The position numbers were made by a program, and so were the translations under genes. From assembly GCF_000238295.3 (NCBI RefSeq), contig NZ_AHCD03000044.1:124001-188000 (forward strand): a stretch of 64,000 nt of DNA, read 5' to 3'. Position 1 is the stretch's first letter; every line of letters begins with the position of its first letter. The notes under the pieces are model-generated. The model was not told the origin of the DNA. It did no database searches and worked only from the letters and a program-made list of their open reading frames with translations. This DNA is from Pseudoalteromonas rubra (lineage in GTDB: Bacteria; Pseudomonadota; Gammaproteobacteria; Enterobacterales; Alteromonadaceae). Below are positions 51,538 to 60,997 of the stretch, piece after piece.

Positions 51538-53070
51538 CTACAGCAACCTATCGAGAACAGCAAACAGTTGTTTTTGTGAGTAAGGTTTTACCAGATAATC
51601 ATGTGCACCAAGCTCAAGGCAAGTGACTTTGGTGGCTTCATAAGCATCTGCTGATAACATCACGATTTTTGGTGTGGTCGGCAAACTGAGTGCTGTGAGT
51701 TGTTTAAGCACATCATAGCCGCTCATACCGGGCATATTGATGTCAAGCAACACAACGTCATAGTGCGGACCACTTTGGAGTTTGTTAAGGGCTTCTATCC
51801 CATTTTGAGCATTGTCTAATAATGCACAGTGGCCTTCTAACATTCGGTTTGCCACAATCAGATTGATGGCATTATCGTCAACCACGAGCACATTACCCAG
51901 TTGCAAAGTTAACTCAAGATTGTGCTGTTGATGTTTCTGCTCGCTGTTTCGTTGTGATAAATCCTGCTGCGCCGCCAAACCTATGGTGGCTGTAGTGCCT
52001 GTGTTTACTTCTGATTGCAGCGAAAATTCGTAGCCGAGCATATCACACAGCTGTATAACTACATCCAGCCCCAGGCCGGAGCTGCCAATTCCAGTGAGAT
52101 CCGCATGTTTTTCCTGCGAGTAGGGCTCACACACTGCGACTATGTCTTTTATACCAACACCGGTGTCGTGAATGATGAGTTCACATTGGCCATTGTGATA
52201 GTTGGCTGAGAGTGAGACCTTACCTTGTTTAGTATATTTTATGGCGTTGCTTACAAGATTGCTGAGGATCTGAGTCAGACGGACCTTGTCAGTTTGACAA
52301 AATAATGTTTCGCAATCCGCCTGTGCGACTTCTAAGGTCAGCCCTTTCTTTCTTGCCGTGTCGTCATAAAGCCGCTGAAGGTGCAAAAACACGTGCTGCA
52401 ATGATACGGTTTCAAGGCTGGTGGTCAGTTTTCCTGCTTCCAGTTTCGTCAGTGTGAGTATGTCATTGAGCAGCGATTGTAGTTGTTCACCGCAATCTAA
52501 AATAGTGTGTAAATCACGTAAAATATCGGGGTCTTGTACGCTGCTTTTTAGTGATTCAGCAACGCCCAGCATACCAAACAAAGGCGTGCGAATTTCGTGA
52601 GACATACGGGCAAAAAAGCGATCTCTGGCACGCAAAGCTTCAATGGCTTGTTGCTCGCTTTCTTTCACTTTGGTGACATCCGTGTGCGCGCCGAGCATAC
52701 GTATGGGCTCTCCCTGTGCATTTCTGAGGATCATCCCCCTGCAACGGATCCACACAGTTGAACCATTGGCATGCTGATAACGCACGATTTGGTCGTAAGG
52801 GTGGTTTGGGTCTTCGGCGTGGCGGTTAAAGTTTTCCATGGCATTTGCTAAGTCGTCCTGATTAATAATTGACTGCCACTCAGATACATTATGTGTTTTT
52901 GTGTCGGGATCATAGCCCAGCGTCCGCCAAAGTTTATCACTCATCCATTCTTCTTCGGGGTTTTCAAGATCCCAAAACCAGATCCCGTCCAGCGAAGACT
53001 CCTGAACAAACTCAAACAGCGCAGGATCACTTTTAATGCGTTCGTAAAGTTCCTTTTCTAGTCTGTGCAT
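51538..53070 (-). CDS. hybrid sensor histidine kinase with PAS and receiver domains
   Basis: A 510-residue protein with no membrane helix, so probably a cytoplasmic sensor. Residues 10-135 form a PAS/PAC domain (WFWDLENPEEEWMSDKLW; RMLGAHTDVTK). The HisKA domain holds His158 in FFARMSHEIRTPL. The ATPase domain has NAIKYTKQGK (N box), HDTGVGI (G1) and GIGSSGLGLDV (G2). The receiver starts NVLVVDDNAINL and has the phosphoacceptor Asp in VVLLDINMPG. The receiver may pass phosphate on to an Hpt protein elsewhere. No separate response regulator is adjacent. Confidence 0.92.
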   Translation of the reverse strand: MHRLEKELYERIKSDPALFEFVQESSLDGIWFWDLENPEEEWMSDKLWRTLGYDPDTKTHNVSEWQSIINQDDLANAMENFNRHAEDPNHPYDQIVRYQHANGSTVWIRCRGMILRNAQGEPIRMLGAHTDVTKVKESEQQAIEALRARDRFFARMSHEIRTPLFGMLGVAESLKSSVQDPDILRDLHTILDCGEQLQSLLNDILTLTKLEAGKLTTSLETVSLQHVFLHLQRLYDDTARKKGLTLEVAQADCETLFCQTDKVRLTQILSNLVSNAIKYTKQGKVSLSANYHNGQCELIIHDTGVGIKDIVAVCEPYSQEKHADLTGIGSSGLGLDVVIQLCDMLGYEFSLQSEVNTGTTATIGLAAQQDLSQRNSEQKHQQHNLELTLQLGNVLVVDDNAINLIVANRMLEGHCALLDNAQNGIEALNKLQSGPHYDVVLLDINMPGMSGYDVLKQLTALSLPTTPKIVMLSADAYEATKVTCLELGAHDYLVKPYSQKQLFAVLDRLL

Positions 53071-53355
53071 GTGTTTTAATCGTCACCTGATACTTTAATT
53101 CGATAGAGTATAGTTCTAGATTTACTCGTACGAAAACCTAGCTTTTGATATCAAAACAGCTTGGTTGTCAGTAATAAAATTCTACCTATACGATTTATCA
53201 GCATGAGTAGATAAGCTTGAGTGCCTGTGGCGATATAAAGAATGGAACAACACGCCTGATGAACTAAGCTTAATGCACTAGGTGGCAGAAATCATGATGA
53301 AATGCTGTAAATCCATGCAACCTTATTGCTGTTTTCCCCCAATAGGTATTGAGTC

Positions 53356-56160
53356 GTGCGCTCATTTATATCTAACACTTTACTCCTGACAACCTTGTTG
53401 TTCGTCGCAGTGTCGGTGTGCTCATCTGAACCTGATCATGTAACAGAGCTGGAGCAGCAGATACAGACAAGTAAGCAAAGCCAGAAGGTGGATGCGATTA
53501 TTGCTTATATGAAAGTGTCTTTTTTCTTTAAGTCGAAATTGGCATTAGCATACGGCGAGCAAGCATTGAAGCTTCTGGAGCGCTACCCAAATAATCGACA
53601 GGCTGCACTTGTATACTTATACATGGCACGCGCCGTGTTGTATGAAGACGATTTGTCGCAGGCTAAAATATGGGCTATGCAGTCCGAAAAAATTGCTCAA
53701 CGCAGCGGACTTGGGGGAATTGAAGCGTCAGCCGCACTGGTACGCGGAGAAATTGCCTTCACACTCAGGGATTATGAACAAGCTAAGAAGTTGATTAGTT
53801 TCGCTATTGAGCGGTCAAATCAAGTGCAAGACAGAGCCGTTGAGGGGCGTGCTCATGGGGTGTTGGGTAAGCTTTATAAATCCCTGTTGCAGTATGACTT
53901 ATCACTACGTCATTATTTGCAAGGGTTAGACATCTATTTAAAACTTAACGACAGGCTTAGCGCCTCAAAAAGTCACGAATATCTGGCTTCTTTGTATCGA
54001 AAAATGGGGGTATTTGAAAAAACACTACTGCATCAACGGGAGGCGCTCAAAATGGCCAGGGCGCTTGAGGATAATCGCTCGATTGCCGTGATCACAAGTA
54101 ATCTTGGTACTTACTATAAAGATGTGAGGGATTATGAGCGTGCTATTGAAATGCATCAGGAATCTTTGAGGATTAAACACACGCTTAACTATCAGCGAGG
54201 GATAATCCATTCATATAACCAGCTGGGTAATCTCCACTACCTGGCTGGAGATCTCGAAAGTGCCGAATATTACATAACCCAAGCCATTACACTAGCAGGC
54301 GACCTGGAGAAGCCGACACACGTTGCAAGTGCATACCTTTACTTGGGGCGAGTGTACAGAGTGAAAGGGGACATGTCTCTGGCTGAATCCCACTTGCTTA
54401 AAAGTCTTGAGCTATTCCGCAAAAGCTTCAGAGAAGCGAGTTTGGCTAAGGTCCGCCTGGAGCTAGCGCGTTTATATACGCAAAATGAGGCGCTTGAAAA
54501 GGCAATTATTCAGCTCGATAACGCAGAGCGCATCGCCAGTTTGCATGGTTCAGAAGCGTTGCTCACCAATATCTACCGTGAACAGTCAGATGTATATAAA
54601 GCAACAGGGGATTACAACGCAGCGTTGATGTCTCTCCATTCCTATTTATCTTTGTCTGAGGTGTTAGCTGAAAGGAGTAAACAACATCGAATTCAGTCCC
54701 TGATTATTGAGCATGATCTGGAAGACAAAGCGCTTGCGATTGAATCATTAACACAAGAAAACAAAATCAAGGCGCTAGAACTTGAGCAACAAAAGATTCA
54801 AAATCGGCTCTACTTAATTGGCCTTATGTTGGTTTTTCTGGTGCTATTTTTTCTCTACAATTGGAGGGCGAAAAACACCCAGTTGAAGATTGAAGCTGCC
54901 GCTTTACAGAAAGTAAAAACGGCTAACCGACGTCTTAGTTTGGCACTTTGGGGGAGTGGCGACACTTTGTGGGACTGGGATCTAGTTAATGGGATCATGG
55001 TTCGGGAAAATCAATTGGAGGGGCTGCGTTTACCACCTGAGGTGATCGGGACTCATATCGACGTATTCAAACCCCTTGTTCACCCAGACGATTTTGAAGA
55101 GTTGAAACAGAGATTTACGGATCACCTCCAAGGGAGAAGTGAGTTTTATGAAGTCAGTTATCGGGTACTCACGAATACAGGCGACTGGTTGTGGATTTTG
55201 GACAGGGGACGAGTTACTGAACGTTCCGAACACGGCGATGCTTTACGTTTGTCTGGTACCTTTAAAAACATCTCCAAAATAAAAGCTTCGGAATATGCGC
55301 TCTCGGAGCTTAATGCATCTTTAGAGCAGCGAGTGGAAGAAAGGACAGAGACCCTGAAACGCTCGAGAGATGAACTTGCTATGGCGCTTGAAGAGCTGAC
55401 GAAAACGCAAGAGTATTTGTTTGAAGCGCGCAAAATGGCTGCTCTGGGTCGATTAGTTGTGGGAGTTTCTCATGAACTGAATACGCCGTTGGGCACCTCG
55501 GTTACTGCAAATTCCTTGTTAAAGGACAAGTTTAAGCAGTTTCAAAGTCAGTTAAATGAAAGTACGTTAACACGCAATGATACTGAGCAATTCATGGAAG
55601 TTGCGTCTTCATGTATAACTCTGTTGGAAGCGAATATCACACGCGCTGCAGAACTGGTACAGAGATTCAAGTTAATTTGTGTTGATGATGGTAGCCAGCC
55701 TGAACAGCGATTTATGATGAGTGACCTATTGGCTGGGTTTCAAACGCTGCATCGAAGTGACGATAAGGTTACGGTTCACTGTGATTGTCCGGCGGATCTG
55801 GCGATCACCTCAGATCGTCAAACACTGAGCACTGTATTGGAAGGGCTTTATCAAAATTCGGTTGACCACGGGTTCGTGAATAAAACTGAGGGCAACATCT
55901 GGATACAAGTAAAGATTTGCTCACAGAAAGTCATACTTTATTTTTCGGATGACGGCGAGGGGATCGAAAGCGAATCAGCGTCTAGTCTATTCGATCCATT
56001 TTATACAACCAAGCGACACGATGGCCATGTAGGTCTGGGTTTGTATATTGTTTTTTCTCAGGTGACTCATCTGCTGCGTGGGCAAATTACTTATCAGGCT
56101 CGCTCAGAGGGCGGCGCATGTTTTGTTATCCAAATACCACAAATGATTGAGACAAGTTAA
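53356..56160 (+). CDS. TPR-containing PAS sensor histidine kinase
   Basis: A 934-residue inner-membrane sensor that starts with GTG. A signal-type N-terminus is followed by a periplasmic array of about eight to ten TPR repeats (for example DYERAIEMHQESLRIK, GDMSLAESHLLKSLEL) over residues 40-430. One membrane helix lies near 485-503 (LIGLMLVFLVLFFLYNW). A PAS domain (LWGSGDTLWDWDLV, 520-640), a coiled coil, a HisKA domain with His706 (VGVSHELNTPLG) and an ATPase domain (DDGEGI; GHVGLGLYIV) follow. It is unusual in having a soluble TPR sensor rather than a simple ligand domain. No partner regulator is adjacent. Confidence 0.9.
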   Translation: MRSFISNTLLLTTLLFVAVSVCSSEPDHVTELEQQIQTSKQSQKVDAIIAYMKVSFFFKSKLALAYGEQALKLLERYPNNRQAALVYLYMARAVLYEDDLSQAKIWAMQSEKIAQRSGLGGIEASAALVRGEIAFTLRDYEQAKKLISFAIERSNQVQDRAVEGRAHGVLGKLYKSLLQYDLSLRHYLQGLDIYLKLNDRLSASKSHEYLASLYRKMGVFEKTLLHQREALKMARALEDNRSIAVITSNLGTYYKDVRDYERAIEMHQESLRIKHTLNYQRGIIHSYNQLGNLHYLAGDLESAEYYITQAITLAGDLEKPTHVASAYLYLGRVYRVKGDMSLAESHLLKSLELFRKSFREASLAKVRLELARLYTQNEALEKAIIQLDNAERIASLHGSEALLTNIYREQSDVYKATGDYNAALMSLHSYLSLSEVLAERSKQHRIQSLIIEHDLEDKALAIESLTQENKIKALELEQQKIQNRLYLIGLMLVFLVLFFLYNWRAKNTQLKIEAAALQKVKTANRRLSLALWGSGDTLWDWDLVNGIMVRENQLEGLRLPPEVIGTHIDVFKPLVHPDDFEELKQRFTDHLQGRSEFYEVSYRVLTNTGDWLWILDRGRVTERSEHGDALRLSGTFKNISKIKASEYALSELNASLEQRVEERTETLKRSRDELAMALEELTKTQEYLFEARKMAALGRLVVGVSHELNTPLGTSVTANSLLKDKFKQFQSQLNESTLTRNDTEQFMEVASSCITLLEANITRAAELVQRFKLICVDDGSQPEQRFMMSDLLAGFQTLHRSDDKVTVHCDCPADLAITSDRQTLSTVLEGLYQNSVDHGFVNKTEGNIWIQVKICSQKVILYFSDDGEGIESESASSLFDPFYTTKRHDGHVGLGLYIVFSQVTHLLRGQITYQARSEGGACFVIQIPQMIETS

Positions 56161-56232
56161 ATTTCTACTTGGAAGTTGATTTTCGAGGCTTTATAACTAT
56201 AAAACAGTCTCTTTTTCGGACAATACAAAATA

Positions 56233-56862
56233 ATGGAATATCTCTACGCAATTATCCTCTTTGCGATTTCGTCTTCTGTTACACCTGGCCCTAACAACAT
56301 TATGGTCATGACCTCTGGCGTGAACTTTGGCGTAAAAAAGAGTCTGCCTTTGTTGAGCGGAATATGCATTGGCTTTGCCTTCATGCTGCTGTTAGTTGGG
56401 CTTGGTTTTTCTCGCTTATTTGAGTGGTTTCCAGCGCTACATATGATCATTAAATGTGCGGGCGTGCTGTATTTGTTGTATCTGGCCTGGTTGATCGCGC
56501 GTTCAGCAGACACCCAGGATACGGACAGCCAGGGTGAGCCACTCTCGTTCCTGAAAGGCGCCTTGTTTCAATGGATCAATGGTAAGGCCTGGGTGGTGGC
56601 GACTGGCGCGATCGCTGCCTTTACTACTGTAGGTGGTGGCGTTGATACTCAGACTATGCTGATTGCCACCACTTTTTTGTTAGTGTCCTTTCCGTGTGTT
56701 GGTGTCTGGCTGTTGTTTGGTTCACTGCTAAAAACCTGGTTGAACAGTGCTACCAGTCGTAAGCGCTTTAATCTGGCGATGGCGGGACTATTGGTGATCT
56801 CTGTACTACCGGTCTTAAAGGAAATAGTGGTACAGTTATCGGGACCGATGACCACGCTTTGA
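56233..56862 (+). CDS. LysE-family amino acid exporter
   Basis: A 209-residue inner-membrane protein with six hydrophobic helices. SSVTPGPNNIMVMTSGVNFG at the N-terminus is the LysE/RhtB family signature region (the PGP motif). GKAWVVATGAIAAF is a conserved mid-protein segment. It exports an amino acid or derivative by proton exchange; the substrate is unknown. It is just downstream of the sensor kinase and may be transcribed with the following GNAT gene. Confidence 0.9.
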   Translation: MEYLYAIILFAISSSVTPGPNNIMVMTSGVNFGVKKSLPLLSGICIGFAFMLLLVGLGFSRLFEWFPALHMIIKCAGVLYLLYLAWLIARSADTQDTDSQGEPLSFLKGALFQWINGKAWVVATGAIAAFTTVGGGVDTQTMLIATTFLLVSFPCVGVWLLFGSLLKTWLNSATSRKRFNLAMAGLLVISVLPVLKEIVVQLSGPMTTL

Positions 56863-56993
56863 CCGGGTGTAGTGTAAAGGGCATTTACACTTGCGTGTAT
56901 CATCACGACTTTGAAAGACAAAGTGTATGGTACGCTCTTGGAAAGGCGGTTAAATCAGGTCTGACAGATAATAACAACGTAAGGAATACCCAG

Positions 56994-57494
56994 ATGATCA
57001 CCTATCGACTCGCTTTGCCGACCGAAGCCGACACGCTAAAAGCCCTGCTATGGCAGCATGGTCAGAATGAATGGAATTACCTCACCGAAGACGGGGTGAA
57101 TGCTGAGTTTGAGTTGCTCGAACGTGGGGCTGCAAGTGCCGTGGTGGCAGTACAGGATGACGAAATTATCGGCTGCTCGGTATTGATTGACGCAACACAT
57201 AGCCCGGATTACCTCAACAAATATACGCACCAGAAATTGATGTACTTTATCGGCGATGTGGTGGTTGCAAGTCAGCATGGCGGTAAAGGTATTGCCACAG
57301 CCCTGTTACAGGCGTGTATCACACAGGCCAGACAAGTTGGCGCTGAAGTAGTGTTAATTGAGCGACATGAGGAGAATCTGGCTTCGGCAGGTATGATGCG
57401 AAAAGCCGGATTTCATATCCTTGATACTTTTCATGATCCGGACAAACGGAGTGCGGGCTCACAAAATAGCTGTATTCTGGCTATAGAGCTTTGA
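56994..57494 (+). CDS. GNAT-family N-acetyltransferase
   Basis: A 166-residue cytoplasmic enzyme. VVASQHGGKGIATALLQACI contains the acetyl-CoA loop (HGGKGIA, matching Q/RxxGxG/A), and EENLASAGMMRKAGFHIL the last helix and strand. AAGGAATA precedes ATG 56994. The frame extends to 56859, but that start lacks a ribosome site and would overlap the LysE gene. The LysE-GNAT pair may handle a common small amine or amino acid. Confidence 0.85.
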   Translation: MITYRLALPTEADTLKALLWQHGQNEWNYLTEDGVNAEFELLERGAASAVVAVQDDEIIGCSVLIDATHSPDYLNKYTHQKLMYFIGDVVVASQHGGKGIATALLQACITQARQVGAEVVLIERHEENLASAGMMRKAGFHILDTFHDPDKRSAGSQNSCILAIEL

Positions 57495-57538
57495 ACGTGA
57501 ATTTAACAGTGTCTCTGATACTCAGTTAAGCCTTGTTC

Positions 57539-57564
57539 AGGCCACACGTATAACGGTGTGGCCT
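57539..57564. terminator. bidirectional hairpin between convergent genes
   Basis: AGGCCACAC pairs with GTGTGGCCT (9 bp) around an 8-base loop, between the GNAT and LysE stops. There is no long T run. Confidence 0.55.
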
Positions 57565-57576
57565 CTGTTGATCAGA

Positions 57577-58185
57577 TTAGCGAACAGCAACCGTCACGCC
57601 CGATGCTGCTAACACCGAGCCGGCACAGCGATTGAGCATGGTCAGTCGTCGTGGTGTAGATATGAGCTTTTTGGCCTGACCGCCCAAATAAACATACCCC
57701 AGATTAACTGAGCCAAATGCCAGCGTTGCACATGCCATGATCCCTAAAATGTCCGTATAGGTCATACTTTCTATTGCGACAAAGGTAGGAAACAAAGCAA
57801 CATAAAAAACAATGGCTTTGGGGTTACTCAGCGTCAGCAAAAAACCACTCAGTACGGCCGATTGGGTGCTATGAGTTGCCGTGTCAGTGGCCGAAGCACC
57901 AGGCTTTGCTAGTAGCAAGGAAATGCCCATCCAGATCAGGTAGGCGGCGCAGAGATACTTGATGATAACAAAAGCGCCACCCAACACTTCGGCAACGACC
58001 GCCAGACCAGAAATTGCAAGCAAAATGAACACATAATCGGCCAGCAGTAAGCCCGCAGTCATAAATATGCCTCGTTTACATCCACTGGCAAGGGAGGCCG
58101 ATGTAATGGCGAATACGGCAGGTCCGGGTATGATGGCGACAACAAACATTGCGATAAATAATGCCATATAGTGTTCAAAGGTCAT
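57577..58185 (-). CDS. LysE-family amino acid exporter
   Basis: A 202-residue inner-membrane protein with six helices. VVAIIPGPAVFAITSASLAS carries the PGP signature. LSNPKAIVFYVALFPTFV is the conserved central segment in which the PKA motif is typical of RhtB/LysE proteins. GAAGGAGCAA precedes the ATG. It is a different family member from the one at 56233 and is not adjacent on the same strand. Substrate unknown. Confidence 0.9.
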   Translation of the reverse strand: MTFEHYMALFIAMFVVAIIPGPAVFAITSASLASGCKRGIFMTAGLLLADYVFILLAISGLAVVAEVLGGAFVIIKYLCAAYLIWMGISLLLAKPGASATDTATHSTQSAVLSGFLLTLSNPKAIVFYVALFPTFVAIESMTYTDILGIMACATLAFGSVNLGYVYLGGQAKKLISTPRRLTMLNRCAGSVLAASGVTVAVR

Positions 58186-58232
58186 GCAATTGCTCCTTCA
58201 GGGCTGAATAAACTATCTTGGCTGATGGTATC

Positions 58233-58616
58233 TCAGCTCACGTCTTTGATGTAACTAATTTTATTGTTTTGGAAACGGAATCGGGTTTCGCCCTCAAGTT
58301 GGAGCGTGTCTCCGGCACTTAAGCCATTCGGCAGATCCGTTGCAAGCGTTGCCTGGTATTGAATGTAGGCTGTGGCGGCCTGCTCTTCGAGTGCTAATTC
58401 TGTGATTGTCTGTTGGCGGGTTTCGAATAACGCAGCCCCTTTTACAGCGAGTTGCTCAAACGCCGCTTTACCATGCGCGCTGGCCGTGATCTCGCCATTA
58501 GATTCGTTTTCAAAAACGATCTGCTCATCTAACAGTGCCAGCATCGCAGCAATATCAAATGTATTGTAGGCATGAATATAAGCCTCAACCAGATCAATAT
58601 GAGTGGGTTCTGACAT
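58233..58616 (-). CDS. SnoaL-like/NTF2-fold protein
   Basis: A 127-residue cytoplasmic protein of the NTF2-like superfamily. It begins HIDLVEAYIHAYNTFDIAAM with DEQIVFENESNGE, the usual helix then beta layout, and ends RFRFQNNKISYIKDV. Family members bind small hydrophobic ligands or act as cyclases or isomerases; no catalytic residue is clear here. ATG 58616 follows AAGGAG; an upstream in-frame start is ignored. The gene is downstream of nothing on its strand and looks monocistronic. Confidence 0.82.
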   Translation of the reverse strand: MSEPTHIDLVEAYIHAYNTFDIAAMLALLDEQIVFENESNGEITASAHGKAAFEQLAVKGAALFETRQQTITELALEEQAATAYIQYQATLATDLPNGLSAGDTLQLEGETRFRFQNNKISYIKDVS

Positions 58617-58830
58617 GTCAATTCTCCTTATATAAACCATGTTTGCCGCTGCGATTTTGCGCAAGGCTGAAGTTATTAAATCGGCTGAGGTACAGTTTGG
58701 CAAGAGGCTCAATGGTAAAAAACAGCCTAAGTATGCTGGATTTTTATGGCAGATCTGTGCGCCGTCTTGTGACTAAATTATTCACTTCGTCTTACGTTTT
58801 TAGTATTTAACCCCAATTTAATGAAAACTG

Positions 58831-58851
58831 AAATGTTATATTATAACATTT
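58831..58851. promoter_or_regulatory. Zur box, near-consensus
   Basis: Perfect palindrome with 10-bp arms AAATGTTATA and TATAACATTT around a central T, preceded by G. It closely matches the gammaproteobacterial Zur consensus (arms GAAATGTTATA). It lies about 40 bases before the receptor start. Zinc-repressed expression is the natural reading. Confidence 0.88.
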
Positions 58852-58891
58852 GGCGCGTTGTAACTAAGATAAGAACTAGGATCTCACAAAC

Positions 58892-60997
58892 ATGTCATTG
58901 CTTTTGTCAACGCTGACGGTCATTGCGTCAGCTGCATCTGCGCCTGCAACCGGGGTGGAAAAGTCAGTAGAAAAAATTGAGGTACAAGGGGTGCGCTCAC
59001 GCCTGATCAAGTCAGGTGCATTAAAAGACGATATTGCCAAAACGGAGCTGCTTTCAAACGAATATATAAAAAACACTCAGTCCTCCAGCCTGGCAGATGC
59101 AATCCAAAATGCCATTGGCATTCGCGTGTCTAATGAGTGTGCTATGTGTGGTGCAAAGCGGATCATGATCAATGGATTAAAAGGAGAGCATACTAATGTT
59201 CTCGTTGATGGCATCCCCATGCATACTATGATTTCTGGCTTTTACGGCATGGACTCAGTAGCGGCATCTGGCATCGGGCGTATTGAAATTGCCCGTGGTG
59301 CTGGTGCATCACTTACTGCGCCGGAAGCCATTGGCGGTACGGTTAACCTGGTTACAGCTGAACCCAGCGAAGATAAAATTGAACTGGATATGGCGACGGG
59401 TACCGGTGGATATAAGCTGATCTCTGCGCTGGCAAGTGGCATCAGTACTGACGGCAACACCCGGGCAACCCTGATTGGTCAGTATGATAACAAAGATCAG
59501 TTTGACGGTGATGGTAACGGCGTAAGTGAAAATCCGGCCCTGACCAATCAGTCACTGACTTTAATGGTATCTCATGATATTGGTTATTCAGACAATATTC
59601 GTGTGCGGCTGAATCAAACCCAATCAGAAGTGTTTGGTGGCCCGGTTCTGGGTGATACTGCAACCAGTATTTCTGCTACCTTGGCCAGTGTCAGCCAGGG
59701 TGAAGCGGATGCTTTGTTTGTGAGTGATGATGTGCGAAATCGCTACATCGGCAATGCCTGGGAAACTGCGGAATGGGTAAAAACGGAGCGTGAAGAAGCC
59801 AGCCTGAGCTGGTTACATGAGATTTCATCCCGCCTGAACGTGACCTCCAGCTTGGCTTATGTGGATCATATTCAGGATTCGTTCTATGAAAGCACCGATT
59901 ACTATGCTGAAGACACTATGTATTATTACTCGGTGCGCTTTAACTATGATCTGAATGCTGAGCACCTGCTTACTTTTGGCGCGGACAAGCGAGATGAGAC
60001 GATGCGCTCCTCGTCTGCTGCGCTCGAAAGCACTGCAAATTATGTGTCGGATAGCTTTGATTACGATACAACCGGCCTTTATATACAGGATACCTGGTTA
60101 CCAAACGAGTCAATAGAGGTCTCTGCCGCGTTACGTCTGGATCAGATCCAGGCCGACTTCGTTGACCCACAAAAACCTGGCGTTGAAATCGACAAAACCA
60201 TCCTGTCTCCCAGGGTCGATATGCGTTATTTCCACAATGATACTTTTACCTCTCGTTTGTCACTAGGGCAGGGTTATCGCGCACCTTTATCTTTTTTTGA
60301 AAGTGACCACGGCATATTGGATTCCGGTAAAGGTTTTCAGGTAGAGGTCAGTGAACCAGAGCGTTCAAAATCGGCGACTTACTCACTCAGCTATGAGACA
60401 GAAATGCTGACTGTTACGGCCTCAGCCGCGCATACCAAAGTGGAGCATCTGGCCGCTTTGTCTCATACTGACTCAGGCACGCCGGTGCTCACTCAGCTGA
60501 CTGAAACCGCCGCAGTGACCGCAGTGGATATTTCGGCAAACTGGCAGGTTTCAGATACTTTGACTGTGTCAGCAATCGCGGAGCAGTATCATTACGACGA
60601 AACATTCAAAGCCTCATTTGGCATCGCACCGATTGAAAAACGCGCGACGCTTAGCACCGACTTGCATATTAATGAGTGGGAAATCGTAACCAGCGCAATC
60701 TGGGTGGCGAGTCGCGATCTGACAGAATATGGCTATGAAGGTTTTAACGATGCCAGCGGCGAGTTTGCTAAACCCACCACAGCTGAGAGTTATGTCACGG
60801 TTGACCTAAAAGTGGTTAAGCCACTCTCCAAAGCACTCAGTTTGTATGCCGGTGCCAGCAATTTGTTTGATTATAATCAGGCTGAAGATATGGGCAGTCC
60901 GCTGATGTATGATGCTGAAGGTGGTTATGATGTGGTGTATATTCATGGCCCATTGAGAGGCAGACAGGCTTACCTCGGGCTCACCTATGAATTTTAA
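58892..60997 (+). CDS. TonB-dependent receptor, probable zinc uptake (ZnuD-like role)
   Basis: A 701-residue outer-membrane receptor with a short signal peptide (cleavage near ASA, about residue 17). The plug domain holds KIEVQGVRSRL, SLADAIQNAIGIRVSN, then CAMCGAKRIMINGLKG with a CxxC, and LVDGIPMHTMISG, ending RIEIARGAGASL. The barrel ends YLGLTYEF with a C-terminal Phe. The CxxC and the His/Met at the plug apex could bind a metal. The Zur box upstream makes zinc the most likely cargo. AGGA lies nine bases before ATG. The thioredoxin-like gene overlaps its end by 11 bases. Confidence 0.85.
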   Translation: MSLLLSTLTVIASAASAPATGVEKSVEKIEVQGVRSRLIKSGALKDDIAKTELLSNEYIKNTQSSSLADAIQNAIGIRVSNECAMCGAKRIMINGLKGEHTNVLVDGIPMHTMISGFYGMDSVAASGIGRIEIARGAGASLTAPEAIGGTVNLVTAEPSEDKIELDMATGTGGYKLISALASGISTDGNTRATLIGQYDNKDQFDGDGNGVSENPALTNQSLTLMVSHDIGYSDNIRVRLNQTQSEVFGGPVLGDTATSISATLASVSQGEADALFVSDDVRNRYIGNAWETAEWVKTEREEASLSWLHEISSRLNVTSSLAYVDHIQDSFYESTDYYAEDTMYYYSVRFNYDLNAEHLLTFGADKRDETMRSSSAALESTANYVSDSFDYDTTGLYIQDTWLPNESIEVSAALRLDQIQADFVDPQKPGVEIDKTILSPRVDMRYFHNDTFTSRLSLGQGYRAPLSFFESDHGILDSGKGFQVEVSEPERSKSATYSLSYETEMLTVTASAAHTKVEHLAALSHTDSGTPVLTQLTETAAVTAVDISANWQVSDTLTVSAIAEQYHYDETFKASFGIAPIEKRATLSTDLHINEWEIVTSAIWVASRDLTEYGYEGFNDASGEFAKPTTAESYVTVDLKVVKPLSKALSLYAGASNLFDYNQAEDMGSPLMYDAEGGYDVVYIHGPLRGRQAYLGLTYEF

